A stretch of 31,707 nt of DNA, taken from positions 1 to 31,707 of the forward strand of contig DHHD01000061.1 in NCBI GenBank assembly GCA_002403105.1, in the 5' to 3' direction. The position numbers and the translations under genes were made by a program. This DNA is from Anaerolineaceae bacterium UBA4781. GTDB lineage: Bacteria > Chloroflexota > Anaerolineae > Anaerolineales > Anaerolineaceae. The notes beneath the pieces were generated by a model, which was not told where the DNA came from, searched no databases, and saw only the letters and a program-made list of their open reading frames with translations. Below, one piece after another: positions 16,908-24,384 of the stretch; the stretch's first letter is position 1, and each line of letters begins with the position of its first letter.

Positions 16908-17309
16908 ATGGAAATACCACGCCATTGGCGATTACAAAAACAACGTCTGGGGTTGGTGGGTGAAGTTTGCCCGCACTGCCAGGCCAAGATCTTCCCCGCG
17001 CGCGATGTATGCCCCGAGTGCGGCGGAGAAGCGAAAACCGCTTTCCGTTTCAGCGGGAAGGGCGAAGTGTATTCCTTTACCACGTTGCATAGTGTCCCGG
17101 CTGGCTTTGAAGAGAATGCTCCGTATACGGTAGCGCTGGTCAAACTGGAAGAAGGACCCATCATCACCGCTCAGCTCACGGATGTGGGCGAACGCGAAGT
17201 GAAGATCGGCACGCCGGTGGAAATGGTCACACGCCGCATCCGCCAGGATGGGGACGAAAGAGGTATGTTGATCTACGGGTATAAGTTTAGACCATTGTTG
17301 CTGGGGTAA
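16908..17309 (+). CDS. DUF35 (zinc ribbon plus OB-fold) CoA-binding partner of HMG-CoA synthase
   Basis: A 133-residue protein with an N-terminal basic helix (PRHWRLQKQRLGL), then a zinc ribbon CPHC/CPEC (Cys21, 24, 35 and 38), then an OB-fold containing GKGEVYSFTTLHSVPAGFEE. In archaea DUF35 bridges acetoacetyl-CoA thiolase and HMG-CoA synthase in one complex that shares a CoA site (established for methanogen enzymes). The same gene triplet here implies the same assembly. AAAGGAGTG lies just before the ATG. Two hairpins after the gene end the cluster. Confidence 0.88.
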   Translation: MEIPRHWRLQKQRLGLVGEVCPHCQAKIFPARDVCPECGGEAKTAFRFSGKGEVYSFTTLHSVPAGFEENAPYTVALVKLEEGPIITAQLTDVGEREVKIGTPVEMVTRRIRQDGDERGMLIYGYKFRPLLLG

Positions 17310-17342
17310 GAATAATTAAGTAATTGCAATTGGATGTCTAAA

Positions 17343-17374
17343 AAAGCGCCCTGATTTATTGTAGGGTGCTTTAT
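17343..17374. terminator. Hairpin after the mevalonate cluster
   Basis: AAAGCGCCCT (17343-17352) pairs with AGGGTGCTTT (17363-17372), with one G-U pair and a 10-base loop. The T-rich tail is better on the minus strand than on the plus strand, so it may be bidirectional or only an RNA 3' structure. Confidence 0.5.
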
Positions 17375-17409
17375 GATTAATAAGATAGAAACCGATTTTA
17401 AAAATAGGG

Positions 17410-17450
17410 AAAATCAGAGTGATGTTGAATGATGCTCTGATTTTTCTTTT
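17410..17450 (+). terminator. Rho-independent terminator of the mevalonate cluster
   Basis: AAAATCAGAG (17410-17419) pairs perfectly with CTCTGATTTT (17435-17444) across a 15-base loop and is followed by TCTTTT. It is the stronger of the two hairpins in the 299-base gap between DUF35 and the unknown gene. The rest of that gap is AT-rich without a convincing ORF. Confidence 0.75.
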
Positions 17451-17568
17451 GAATGAAGCATGTTAAGAGAATAATATTGTTTATGACTAAATCCTCAAGT
17501 TTTTTTTCTTCTACCAAAAAACTTCTCTTTTTAAAAACGATATTACACCTATTCGTCTGCTAAAAAAA

Positions 17569-17608
17569 TTGTACTAATCTATTCATAATCCCATATAATT
17601 GAATTACC
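17569..17608 (+). promoter_or_regulatory. Promoter predicting a leaderless transcript for the unknown protein
   Basis: A consensus TATAAT (17594-17599) ends only nine bases before the ATG at 17609, with a possible TTGTAC (17569-17574) 19 bases upstream. Transcription would begin at about 17605-17608, leaving no room for a ribosome site, and none is seen. This predicts leaderless translation. Confidence 0.45.
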
Positions 17609-18388
17609 ATGGATGAGAATAAACTCTCTTTTAAAAGAAGAATTTTTATTAAGGCAAAAGATAGGGTTTGTCAACTCTTCAGTTTTATACAAACAGACGA
17701 CGGAAGTATATACTGTTCCTCACCAGACTTTGCAGATGCCGAATGGTTGAGTGTCGAATTCACCGAAGAAGGATTACAAAAAATTGCATCAGAAGAGATT
17801 GGAAAAGGGAAGATTAGTTTTCATAGTTCGGGAATGGTAGCAATCAGAGCTAACGATGATATTCATGGACATAAACTAATTGTCAAAGGTAACTATTTGC
17901 TTAATAAATCCGAAGGTGTAATTGGAGCACGTCATCTCTTTACAATCTTTATGAAAGAACCTCAATATAAACCGGAGGATTCACCTCTTTTTAATCGTGG
18001 GAGTGACTATTGCTTGGAAACTACCGAAGAATTAAAACCATTTGTCCTTGTCTTTTTTGCAGTTCCACAACAAGGAATTACCATTGATTTTCAAATCGAC
18101 TTTCATATGGATGACATGGTTAACATTCCAAATGATATATTGGGATTGCATGGATTTGGACTCCGATATCATCATGTTTTTTGGTTTGCATATCGTACAC
18201 GACATATGGAAAATTGGCCGAAACATGCCATTATTACTTATCATGATGGTTTTTCTTTCCCTATTTTTATAGGAACAGGGATAGGAGCATATAGACTAGA
18301 GTATAGACAGCCTCAGTATTCCTTGGTCGATAATAGACTTACTATATTATGTTATGGTGATTATCCAGAAGATTACTCAAATTTATAA
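17609..18388 (+). CDS. Protein of unknown function
   Basis: 259 residues that I do not recognise. It has no signal peptide and no clear membrane helix. It is rich in aromatic residues and beta-type alternation in the middle and end (for example FLVLVFFAVPQQ-like PFVLVFFAVPQQ, LRYHHVFWFAYRTRH and TYHDGFSFPIFIGTGIG). Histidines cluster at about 187-212. Codon use is AT-richer than in the flanking mevalonate genes, and it is the first gene of the accessory stretch, so transfer is plausible. It may be monocistronic, as a hairpin with a T-tract follows at 18480. The continuous 260-codon frame in AT-rich DNA supports a real gene. Confidence 0.65.
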   Translation: MDENKLSFKRRIFIKAKDRVCQLFSFIQTDDGSIYCSSPDFADAEWLSVEFTEEGLQKIASEEIGKGKISFHSSGMVAIRANDDIHGHKLIVKGNYLLNKSEGVIGARHLFTIFMKEPQYKPEDSPLFNRGSDYCLETTEELKPFVLVFFAVPQQGITIDFQIDFHMDDMVNIPNDILGLHGFGLRYHHVFWFAYRTRHMENWPKHAIITYHDGFSFPIFIGTGIGAYRLEYRQPQYSLVDNRLTILCYGDYPEDYSNL

Positions 18389-18479
18389 AATAATAAGATG
18401 ATTGAATTCAATCGGGTAAATCAGATAAGATACTAAAGTAGAAATTTCGAATGACCGCAATATTAAATAACATTAATCG

Positions 18480-18510
18480 AAAAGCTATCTAATCGAAAGC
18501 TTTTTTGTTT
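18480..18510 (+). terminator. Probable terminator after the unknown gene
   Basis: AAAAGCT (18480-18486) pairs with AGCTTTT (18498-18504) and is followed by TTGTTT. The stem is only 7 bp with an 11-base loop. A short direct repeat, AATCGAAA/AATCGAAAG, overlaps it. Confidence 0.5.
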
Positions 18511-18542
18511 AAACCAATTACTATAAAATCTTGCGGCAATAA

Positions 18543-19031
18543 TTGCTAAAATATATTGAGAAAGCAGTTTTTAATAAAACAGATAATACAGAAAAATTAA
18601 GAGTCATACCTAGTGTCATCCATTCCATACAAATTCTAGATAAGCAAGAAAAAACCTCCCCTGGAGGAACTCTGGGGGAGGGAGGAGGGGGCAAAAAGAA
18701 TGAATTGCTTCAGCACGCACGAGAAATGCGGAAGAATCCAACCCCTGCTGAAAGAGCTCTCTGGAATGTATTGCGCAAGAAGAATCTGGAAGGCTACAAA
18801 TTTCGAAGGCAGCATCCAATTGGAAACTATATTGTGGATTTCTATTGCCCCATGAAGAAGCTGGCGATCGAGGTGGACGGCGGGCAGCATTCTGAACAAG
18901 AAGAACAGGATGCAGAACGGACTGCGTTCTTTGAATTAAAAGGTTGCAGAGTTATTCGGTTTTGGAATAAGGAGGTGTTGGAAAATATTCAAGGAGTTGT
19001 AGATAGAATAGTGGAAGAATTAGATAAATAG
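18543..19031 (+). CDS. DUF559 (Vsr/restriction-like) endonuclease-domain protein
   Basis: The open frame is 162 codons, and the recognised domain is the last 110 residues: AREMRKNPTPAERALW, YKFRRQHPIGNYIVDFYCP, LAIEVDGGQH and RVIRFWNKEVL. DUF559 belongs to the PD-(D/E)XK-like/Vsr-related nuclease group, with likely acidic residues in IVDF and EVDGGQH. The N-terminal part includes TSPGGTLGEGGGG, which is the translation of a G-rich palindrome (18655-18691) and not domain sequence. Start codons in frame are TTG 18543, TTG 18705 and ATG 18726, and none is clearly best. An inverted copy of the palindrome begins three bases after the stop. The function is unproven. Confidence 0.75.
   Translation: MLKYIEKAVFNKTDNTEKLRVIPSVIHSIQILDKQEKTSPGGTLGEGGGGKKNELLQHAREMRKNPTPAERALWNVLRKKNLEGYKFRRQHPIGNYIVDFYCPMKKLAIEVDGGQHSEQEEQDAERTAFFELKGCRVIRFWNKEVLENIQGVVDRIVEELDK
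18655..18691 (-). repeat. C-rich/G-rich palindromic repeat, copy 1 (inverted)
   Basis: On the minus strand it reads CCCCCTCCTCCCTCCCCC, then a short stem region, then AGGGGAGG. This matches the plan of the copies at 19034, 19473 and 29218. It is translated as part of the DUF559 open frame. Confidence 0.65.
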
Positions 19032-19033
19032 AG

Positions 19034-19080
19034 CCCCCTCCCAACCTCCCCCAAAATCCGAAAACGGATTTTAGGGGAGG
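19034..19080 (+). repeat. C-rich/G-rich palindromic repeat, copy 2
   Basis: Starts CCCCCTCCCAACCTCCCCC, continues with the hairpin AAAATCCG/CGGATTTT (loop AAAA) and ends AGGGGAGG. It follows the DUF559 stop by two bases. Confidence 0.75.
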
Positions 19081-19129
19081 AGATGGATATGATAATAAAA
19101 AACGATTTATTACTATGGAGAAGTAAACG

Positions 19130-19410
19130 ATGAGCTCATTTCAGGAAAGCATGCATGAATATAAAAAATTGTTGAAGCAGGGAACGATCCAGGAAGCATA
19201 TCGAGGATTGACGGAATACATCATGAACTTAAAGACGTATTTCAAGAACAAATACCCCTCGTGTCCACGACAGAGGGCGTTGATTCCATTTTAGAATACA
19301 CTTTGGTTGACAATCCGGATTTTAATAATTTGGATATTTTAACAAAACAACTAGAGAGCGAAACCCTGAAATTTATTACGGATGTGGAGAGTTTCTTATC
19401 AACACAATAA
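19130..19410 (+). pseudogene. Pseudogene of a small hypothetical family (DUF7000-like) with internal deletion
   Basis: An ATG at 19130 with GGAGAAG upstream begins MSSFQESMHEYKKLLKQG and runs about 42 residues to KNKYP near 19250. The frame then fails. From 19261, in another frame, the sequence reads VSTTEGVDSILEYTLVDNPD and ends FLSTQ with TAA at 19410. The two halves look like the start and end of one protein family of about 160 residues that I recall as DUF7000, so roughly 70 central residues are gone. The family name is from memory. The gene lies between two copies of the palindrome, so repeat-linked rearrangement is possible. Confidence 0.6.
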
Positions 19411-19735
19411 AATCGATAACCGAACAAATGATATGTGCAACCAAGTTTTAGATGAATTGCAGAAAAGATAATCCCCTCCCAACCTACTCTAAAAATCCAA
19501 AAGATGGATTTTGGGGGAGGGGAAAAAGGACATGCTGATCTACGGCTGAAAAGACTTAGAACTAAGGTAAGCTCTCTAGTTGTAGAAATATTTTATACGT
19601 AAAGGTAAAATATCAAACAGTTTATATAATTACCTATGCTACATAAATGAATAGAGATGGTGTTATTTTTATGGGTAAAAAATTTCTAAGTATAATAAAA
19701 AATTATTATGCTAAATAAACTAAGGAAGCAACATA
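19411..19735. other. Gene-free stretch containing palindrome copy 3
   Basis: These 325 bases hold the palindrome at 19473-19522 and otherwise AT-rich sequence without a supportable ORF. TATAAT at 19691-19696 lies 40 bases before the DUF6398-like start and may be its -10 box, although no good -35 is visible. Confidence 0.5.
19473..19522 (+). repeat. C-rich/G-rich palindromic repeat, copy 3
   Basis: Starts CCCCTCCCAACCT, carries the hairpin AAAATCC/GGATTTT and ends GGGGGAGGGG. It has the same orientation as copy 2 and lies about 60 bases after the DUF7000-like pseudogene. Confidence 0.7.
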
Positions 19736-20263
19736 ATGAATTCTTCAGAAAACAAAAGAGTATCAGTTCCACAAACTATGCAAGCGCGCTATCAAGAAAT
19801 CATTGCATTGACCGATACTCTGTGCCAGGAAAAGTTAAATAGTGAATATCGGGATTTATGTAGAGAATTAACAGCTACATTAGCTCGTAAACGTCCTTCG
19901 CCGCTCAATAAAGGACAGATAAAAACATGGGCTTGCGGGGTTGTATATGCACTTGGTTCTGTTAATTTTCTTTTTGACAAATCCCAAACTCCTTACATGC
20001 GTTCAGATGAACTATGCGCCTGGTTTCGTGTTGCAACCAGTACCGGAGGAAACAAAGCCAAACAGATTCGAGAAATGTTTAACATGTTTCCTTTTGATGG
20101 GAAATGGACAGTACCTAGCATTGTTGAAAAAGATCCAATGAGATGGATGATCTCGGTAGATGGATTTATTGTGGATGCGCGATATCTACCGCGTGCTATC
20201 CAGGAGGAAGTTTATCAGAAAGGTTTGATCCCTTATGTACCTGAATCCTCTGATACAGAATGA
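19736..20263 (+). CDS. DUF6398-like protein
   Basis: A 175-residue protein of unknown function. The conserved core is VPQTMQARYQEIIALTDTLC, then CRELTATLARKRPSPL, TWACGVVYALGSVNFLFDKS and SDELCAWFRVATSTGGNKAKQIRE. The last of these resembles a helix-turn-helix segment (residues about 93-115). These features match the family I recall as DUF6398, often found as a single domain or attached to plasmid pRiA4b-like proteins. The start ATG follows AAGGAAG by about eight bases. It is convergent with the primase-helicase gene, with 14 bases between stops, and no terminator is evident. Confidence 0.75.
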   Translation: MNSSENKRVSVPQTMQARYQEIIALTDTLCQEKLNSEYRDLCRELTATLARKRPSPLNKGQIKTWACGVVYALGSVNFLFDKSQTPYMRSDELCAWFRVATSTGGNKAKQIREMFNMFPFDGKWTVPSIVEKDPMRWMISVDGFIVDARYLPRAIQEEVYQKGLIPYVPESSDTE

Positions 20264-20277
20264 TTAAAGTACATGTC

Positions 20278-22746
20278 TTAATTACTTACCACAGAATAAC
20301 CGATCGCTTTATATCCATTTATTCGTTTTTTAAACATTCTTGCTAAGACTGGAACTTGGTCATCCACATAATCGTAGATGAGCACTTCATTTTTTTGGTC
20401 ATAATGACGATGTAAACGACCTGCATATTGTGCTACTGTTCCGCGCCAGGCAATTGGTAGAGTTAGAAATAATGTGTCCAGACGGGCATCATCAAATCCT
20501 TCCCCCAGATAACGGCCGGTAGCAATGATCAACCGTTCTTCATCTTGCGGAATTTGTTTCAACTGGGCCGTCAATGAAGCGCGTTGTTTGCGCCCCATGC
20601 CGCCGGCTAAAACGATGATATTTCTAACTTTTCCTGTCAAGGCGTCAGCAAAGAGAGTGAGGTGTTCGCGCCGTTCAGTCAATAAAACAGGCGACCGGCC
20701 GGCACGAACTGCTTCAATAACATCGTCAACGATTATTTGATTCCGCACCGTATCCTCTGCCAGCAATGTATAGATTTGCTGGATGCCGGGTTGCAGATTG
20801 TCATCCGGTTGGGGCGGCAATGTAAAACTTGTTCTGCGGACTATTACTTTATGAGTAAATGAGCGGGATGCCGCTTGTTGGCGGTCGTTTGCCCGGTAAC
20901 GAACTGGCCCACACTGCATAAATATAATGGGGTGATGACCATCCTGCCGAGTAACGGTTGCAGAAAGCCCGGTAATATACCTGGCTTTCGCTTGACGAAT
21001 CACCTGCTCAAAACTGGCAGCCGATATGTGATGGCATTCATCGACAATGACTTGACCATAATTCTCTACCAGATCATTTACTCTACCTTTATCCACCAAA
21101 CTCTGAATCATCGCTACATCTACTGCCCCTGTGATTTTATGCTTTCCACCGCCAATCTGTCCAACTTCCTTTTTCCCCAATTCCAGAAACGATTGGAGAC
21201 TTTCTACCCATTGATCCATCAACTGCCTGCGATGGACAATCACCAGGGTGTTTACCTTTCTTTCGGCGATCAGCCAAGCTCCGATCACTGTTTTACCAAA
21301 CGCCGTGGACGCAGAAAGGACACCAATATCATGCTGGAGCAATTGGTCAACAGCAAGCTGCTGCTCAGGACGCAATATCCCTTGGAAGGATGAAGAAAGA
21401 GGATTTCCGTTTACTCTTTCATCGCGAATTATGGTTTGAATTTTTAAATCATGAAGTAACTGGTTAAGTTCCTCAAGGCACCCTCTGGGTAAGGCGAGAT
21501 GCTTCGGATATTCCTCACAACAGCTAATAATTCTGGGCTTTCCAAATGTGGAAAGGCGCATCGCCTGTGCTTTGTAGAATTCCGGGTTTTGGAAGGCTGC
21601 TAATCGAATAATACGGTTTCGCAAAGGCGCCGGAAGCCCTACTTTTTCGATGTAAATCTGGTTGCTGATGACCAGATTGAGCTGATCTGGTAATGGCATT
21701 GTTATGGGAAGCTCCACGTATTTTCGAGATGGGGTCATCTTCCAGGGCTCGTTCTCGTTTTCATCTAGAACTACCGCTCGAACACCAGTAATTTCACTTT
21801 CATCCTGAATATTTTTAAAAATCCGCTCCAGTTCCAGCTTTGCCATCTTTTGGATCGAGGATAAAAAAGCCCATTGGTCAGAATATGGATTGATATCATG
21901 ATCTACGAAAACACTGTTATTTCGTTCACGCGGTTTCTTTTGCAATGGCAAGGCAATTAAGCTACCCAAACCCCCTCTGGGTAAAGTATCCTGGCTGGGG
22001 AACAAACGATCATAGGAATCCATGCCGATTCCAGGTCGCCTGCTCATGGTGTTCGTTAGCAACATTGTTCCAAGTTTTCGAGCTAATGCTGCAAGGACGG
22101 GTGTTTCAAAGAATATCCAGACATGCCCGCCATTGCCAGATCTTGATCGTTCCAAAGCGGCAGGTACCTGATAGCTTGCACAGGTTTCTAGAAATGCTTT
22201 AGCGTCATCAGCCCATGTTGATTTATCAAAGTCAACAGCCAGAAACCAGCAAGTTTCATCATTCAATAACGGATAGACACCAATGGTAAAATCCTTACCC
22301 ACACGGTCTTGTATATCTTTTCCCCTTAGATGATTTCGGATTATCTCATCAGTGACGGGTACAAATGCACGGGAATTGCATTCCTGGCAGGCAATCTTCG
22401 GCTTTTGGCAAACGCCTGCCTTCCACTCGTTGTGGCAAACCGGTGCGTAGCCGTATTTTCCTGTTTTTGAATTTTCAAACCTGCGCGGAAATACATCCTC
22501 GCGTCCTTTGAATAACGAACAGAACAACCGGATCTTTTCTTCTTGAAGAGATTGGTTGTTGACAGAAGCATTTTGAAGAGGCAGGTGTGGTTGAGCTGAG
22601 GAGTCTTTCTGAAAAGATTGCCGGCGCAATCGGGCAAGCTCATCCAACAACTGGCTGCGATGCTGGTCCAGATTTGTTAATTCCGCTTCGATCTCCGCGA
22701 TTCTCTGCTCAATATCAAAGATTTCTGCCATGGAGTCATTGTACAT
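20278..22746 (-). CDS. Archaeo-eukaryotic primase fused to SF2 helicase (TOTE conflict-system type)
   Basis: 822 residues. Residues about 10-45 form a coiled coil. A Cys4 module follows (Cys104, 113, 120 and 123). The primase domain has FLAVDFDKSTW (Asp172/Asp174) and GNGGHVWIFF. The helicase part has Walker A STAFGKT (~482), VDECHH (~568), TGLSAT and, in the second RecA domain, GEGFDDARLDTL plus QYAGRLHR. The domain order matches the primase-helicase proteins described computationally as TOTE conflict systems, presumed to act in defence against invading DNA. No partner nuclease is adjacent. An ATG at 22731 is an alternative start, and neither start has a Shine-Dalgarno site. Confidence 0.85.
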   Translation of the reverse strand: MYNDSMAEIFDIEQRIAEIEAELTNLDQHRSQLLDELARLRRQSFQKDSSAQPHLPLQNASVNNQSLQEEKIRLFCSLFKGREDVFPRRFENSKTGKYGYAPVCHNEWKAGVCQKPKIACQECNSRAFVPVTDEIIRNHLRGKDIQDRVGKDFTIGVYPLLNDETCWFLAVDFDKSTWADDAKAFLETCASYQVPAALERSRSGNGGHVWIFFETPVLAALARKLGTMLLTNTMSRRPGIGMDSYDRLFPSQDTLPRGGLGSLIALPLQKKPRERNNSVFVDHDINPYSDQWAFLSSIQKMAKLELERIFKNIQDESEITGVRAVVLDENENEPWKMTPSRKYVELPITMPLPDQLNLVISNQIYIEKVGLPAPLRNRIIRLAAFQNPEFYKAQAMRLSTFGKPRIISCCEEYPKHLALPRGCLEELNQLLHDLKIQTIIRDERVNGNPLSSSFQGILRPEQQLAVDQLLQHDIGVLSASTAFGKTVIGAWLIAERKVNTLVIVHRRQLMDQWVESLQSFLELGKKEVGQIGGGKHKITGAVDVAMIQSLVDKGRVNDLVENYGQVIVDECHHISAASFEQVIRQAKARYITGLSATVTRQDGHHPIIFMQCGPVRYRANDRQQAASRSFTHKVIVRRTSFTLPPQPDDNLQPGIQQIYTLLAEDTVRNQIIVDDVIEAVRAGRSPVLLTERREHLTLFADALTGKVRNIIVLAGGMGRKQRASLTAQLKQIPQDEERLIIATGRYLGEGFDDARLDTLFLTLPIAWRGTVAQYAGRLHRHYDQKNEVLIYDYVDDQVPVLARMFKKRINGYKAIGYSVVSN

Positions 22747-23279
22747 TCATACCGTCTGCTAATCAAAAGTTCACGAGTTTTATCGTATATATGAATCGGT
22801 TTGTCAGCAGGCATCCGGTATATTGTAAACTTGATTATTCTATGATTTAAAGATGGTATGCTCTAGAAGTATTGATCGTCGTACTCGTCTGTGAATACTA
22901 GAAATAACAATCTTCAAAAATGGAAGGCTGATACCCTTAATAAAGACAACGTAGAAGTTTTATAAGACCTTGATTTGGGTATTAATTAAAATTTCATTTC
23001 TTGCATCTCCAACACAGACCGATTCATGAATACAAGCATCCGACTTTACTGGAATAAAAAATCAAATAACCACGTAAATAGAAAGAGCTCTCAGTATGAG
23101 AGTTTTCTTGGTATGATCCAGTCAAGGAAATATAAAAAATCGGTGAAACAGGTGGGGAGATGAAAAATAATGTATAAGGTTATAGAAAAGTGGAATATGT
23201 TCGCCATTTATGCAGTGAAAAATCTTCCCTCCTGTTACCAATAAACTAAAAGTGATCTCTAACACGATATAATTAGTAT
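22747..23279. other. Gene-free accessory spacer
   Basis: About 530 AT-rich bases with no frame I can support as coding. The only structure found is a hairpin near 23088-23102. It may be decayed sequence between the primase-helicase and the nucleotidyltransferase pair. Confidence 0.5.
23088..23109 (+). terminator. Isolated terminator-like hairpin
   Basis: CTCTCA (23088-23093), loop GTA, TGAGAG (23097-23102), then TTTTCTT. No gene ends just before it, so it may be the relic of a lost gene. Confidence 0.4.
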
Positions 23280-23498
23280 ATGGATATTACTTCCCTGCAG
23301 ACATACCGGCAGCGTTGGACAGCCGTTGAAGAGATTGAAAAACAGGAGGCGCGCGAGGCTTCGTGTGAACAGCGCTGGCAGCAATTGAACAACCTGGTTG
23401 GCATGGCGCATGCATTGGGAATCAGCATATCGGATGAAAACGAAGAAAAGGTCGCACGCCAACGCTGGTCGCGTTTACAGCAAAAGATTGTCCCATGA
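23280..23498 (+). CDS. Small helical protein paired with a nucleotidyltransferase
   Basis: 72 residues, charged and predicted mostly helical: YRQRWTAVEEIEKQEAREAS near the start and RQRWSRLQQKI at the end, so an RQRW motif occurs at both ends. Its stop overlaps the nucleotidyltransferase start (ATGA at 23495-23498), implying coupled translation. I do not recognise a named family. Two-gene modules of a small protein and a nucleotidyltransferase are common in toxin-antitoxin-like loci, but that role is inference, especially as the partner is broken. Confidence 0.6.
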   Translation: MDITSLQTYRQRWTAVEEIEKQEAREASCEQRWQQLNNLVGMAHALGISISDENEEKVARQRWSRLQQKIVP

Positions 23499-24057
23499 CT
23501 TTCACAAGCGAAAAGCAAAGCTTCCTTGCGCCTTTAGAGGCGCTTCAAAAACTGATCGAGAAATTTGATAATCGCGGTGTCGTTATCGGTGGAATTGCAT
23601 CCAGTCTTCTGGGTAAAACAAGGTTAACCGCTGACCTGGATGTGATGATCTTGTTATCAATAAATGATATTCCTGATCTCATACGTGAAGCCGGAAAAGC
23701 GGGATTGGAAATGCGGATGAATTTGCACGGAAGAACCGCGTTCTCCTCCTTCGGCATCGCGACAGTGCAACAAATATTGATATTACTTTAGGCAACCTGC
23801 CTTTCGAAGAAGAAGTTGTGGAACGTAGCCAGTTGATCAACATCGGGAAAATCAGCATCCGCTTACCTACAGTAGAAGATTTGATCATTATGAAAGCAGT
23901 TGCTCATCGAGCGAAAGATATTTTAGATATCCAAGGTGTAGTGGATGCGAATCCAAACCTCGACAAGCAAAGAATCAAGTATTGGCTGCGACAATTTGCA
24001 GAGGCACTGGAATTACCGGAAATTTGGCTGGATGTGGAAAAATTATTGCAGGATTAA
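23495..24057 (+). pseudogene. Frameshifted nucleotidyltransferase (AbiEii/DUF6036-like)
   Basis: The N-terminal frame gives GGIASSLLGKTRLTADLDVM, the Gly-Gly and DxD-type signature of the nucleotidyltransferase fold. Near 23714-23720 the coding signal changes frame. The continuing frame reads ADEFARKNRVLLLRHRDSAT, then DITLGNLPFEEEVVERS, and ends LPEIWLDVEKLLQD at 24057. Joined, the two give one normal protein of about 187 residues. In the original frame the product stops at 23791. A single-base change or sequencing error explains this. It is coupled to the small ORF upstream. Confidence 0.75.
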
Positions 24058-24192
24058 GCACATACCGTTTCGGTGTGTATGACTATACGAGGACAGCGAA
24101 CTTAAATATAAAAGATTCTCGCATACAATTACGGGTGTTAAAAATGTAAATTTTTATTGGTGATGATGTTGATCACCGTATTGTTCTCTTGA

Positions 24193-24384
24193 CGTGCAAT
24201 TAGGTTTCTAAGTTCTGTGACATACTGGACTGCGCTATTCACAATGACAGATCTTTTCTGTTCCTTTGTGCTGCAAGTGGCGAAACATTTTGAACTGGAA
24301 TATCCGGATGAAGAATACCAACGCGTTCTGACCTATCTGAAACAGGTCAGAACTCTCACTGAGAGCGGGAACGAAGGTCTTTAG
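24193..24384 (+). pseudogene. C-terminal remnant of an aminoglycoside 6-adenylyltransferase-like gene
   Basis: The frame is open from 24193 (after TGA) to TAG at 24384. The residues YWTALFTMTDLFCSFVLQVA, HFELEYPDEEYQRVLTYLKQ and VRTL resemble the conserved end of the ANT(6)/AadE family (typically a W-ALF-M-DLFR run, a VA-x-HFG-like step, then YP and a final YLKHVR). The rest of the gene is not recognisable upstream, so only about 60 residues remain. An ATG at 24244 lies inside the remnant. It is not expected to be functional. Confidence 0.5.

Larger units (their letters stand above)
18655..19080 (+). mobile_element. Candidate mobile unit: DUF559 gene bounded by inverted palindromes
   Basis: The unit begins with CCTCCCC (18655-18661) and ends with GGGGAGG (19074-19080), which are perfect terminal inverted repeats. 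Inside each end is a small hairpin and then a long purine or pyrimidine arm facing the gene. The organisation resembles REP-bounded RAYT transposase genes. No target-site duplication is obvious, and mobility is inference. Confidence 0.4.

Noticed and set aside
19523..19560. Short similarity to the end of the DUF35 gene (MLIYG followed by a stop) just after palindrome copy 3
   Set aside because: The match covers only about 30 bases with several mismatches and cannot be separated from chance.
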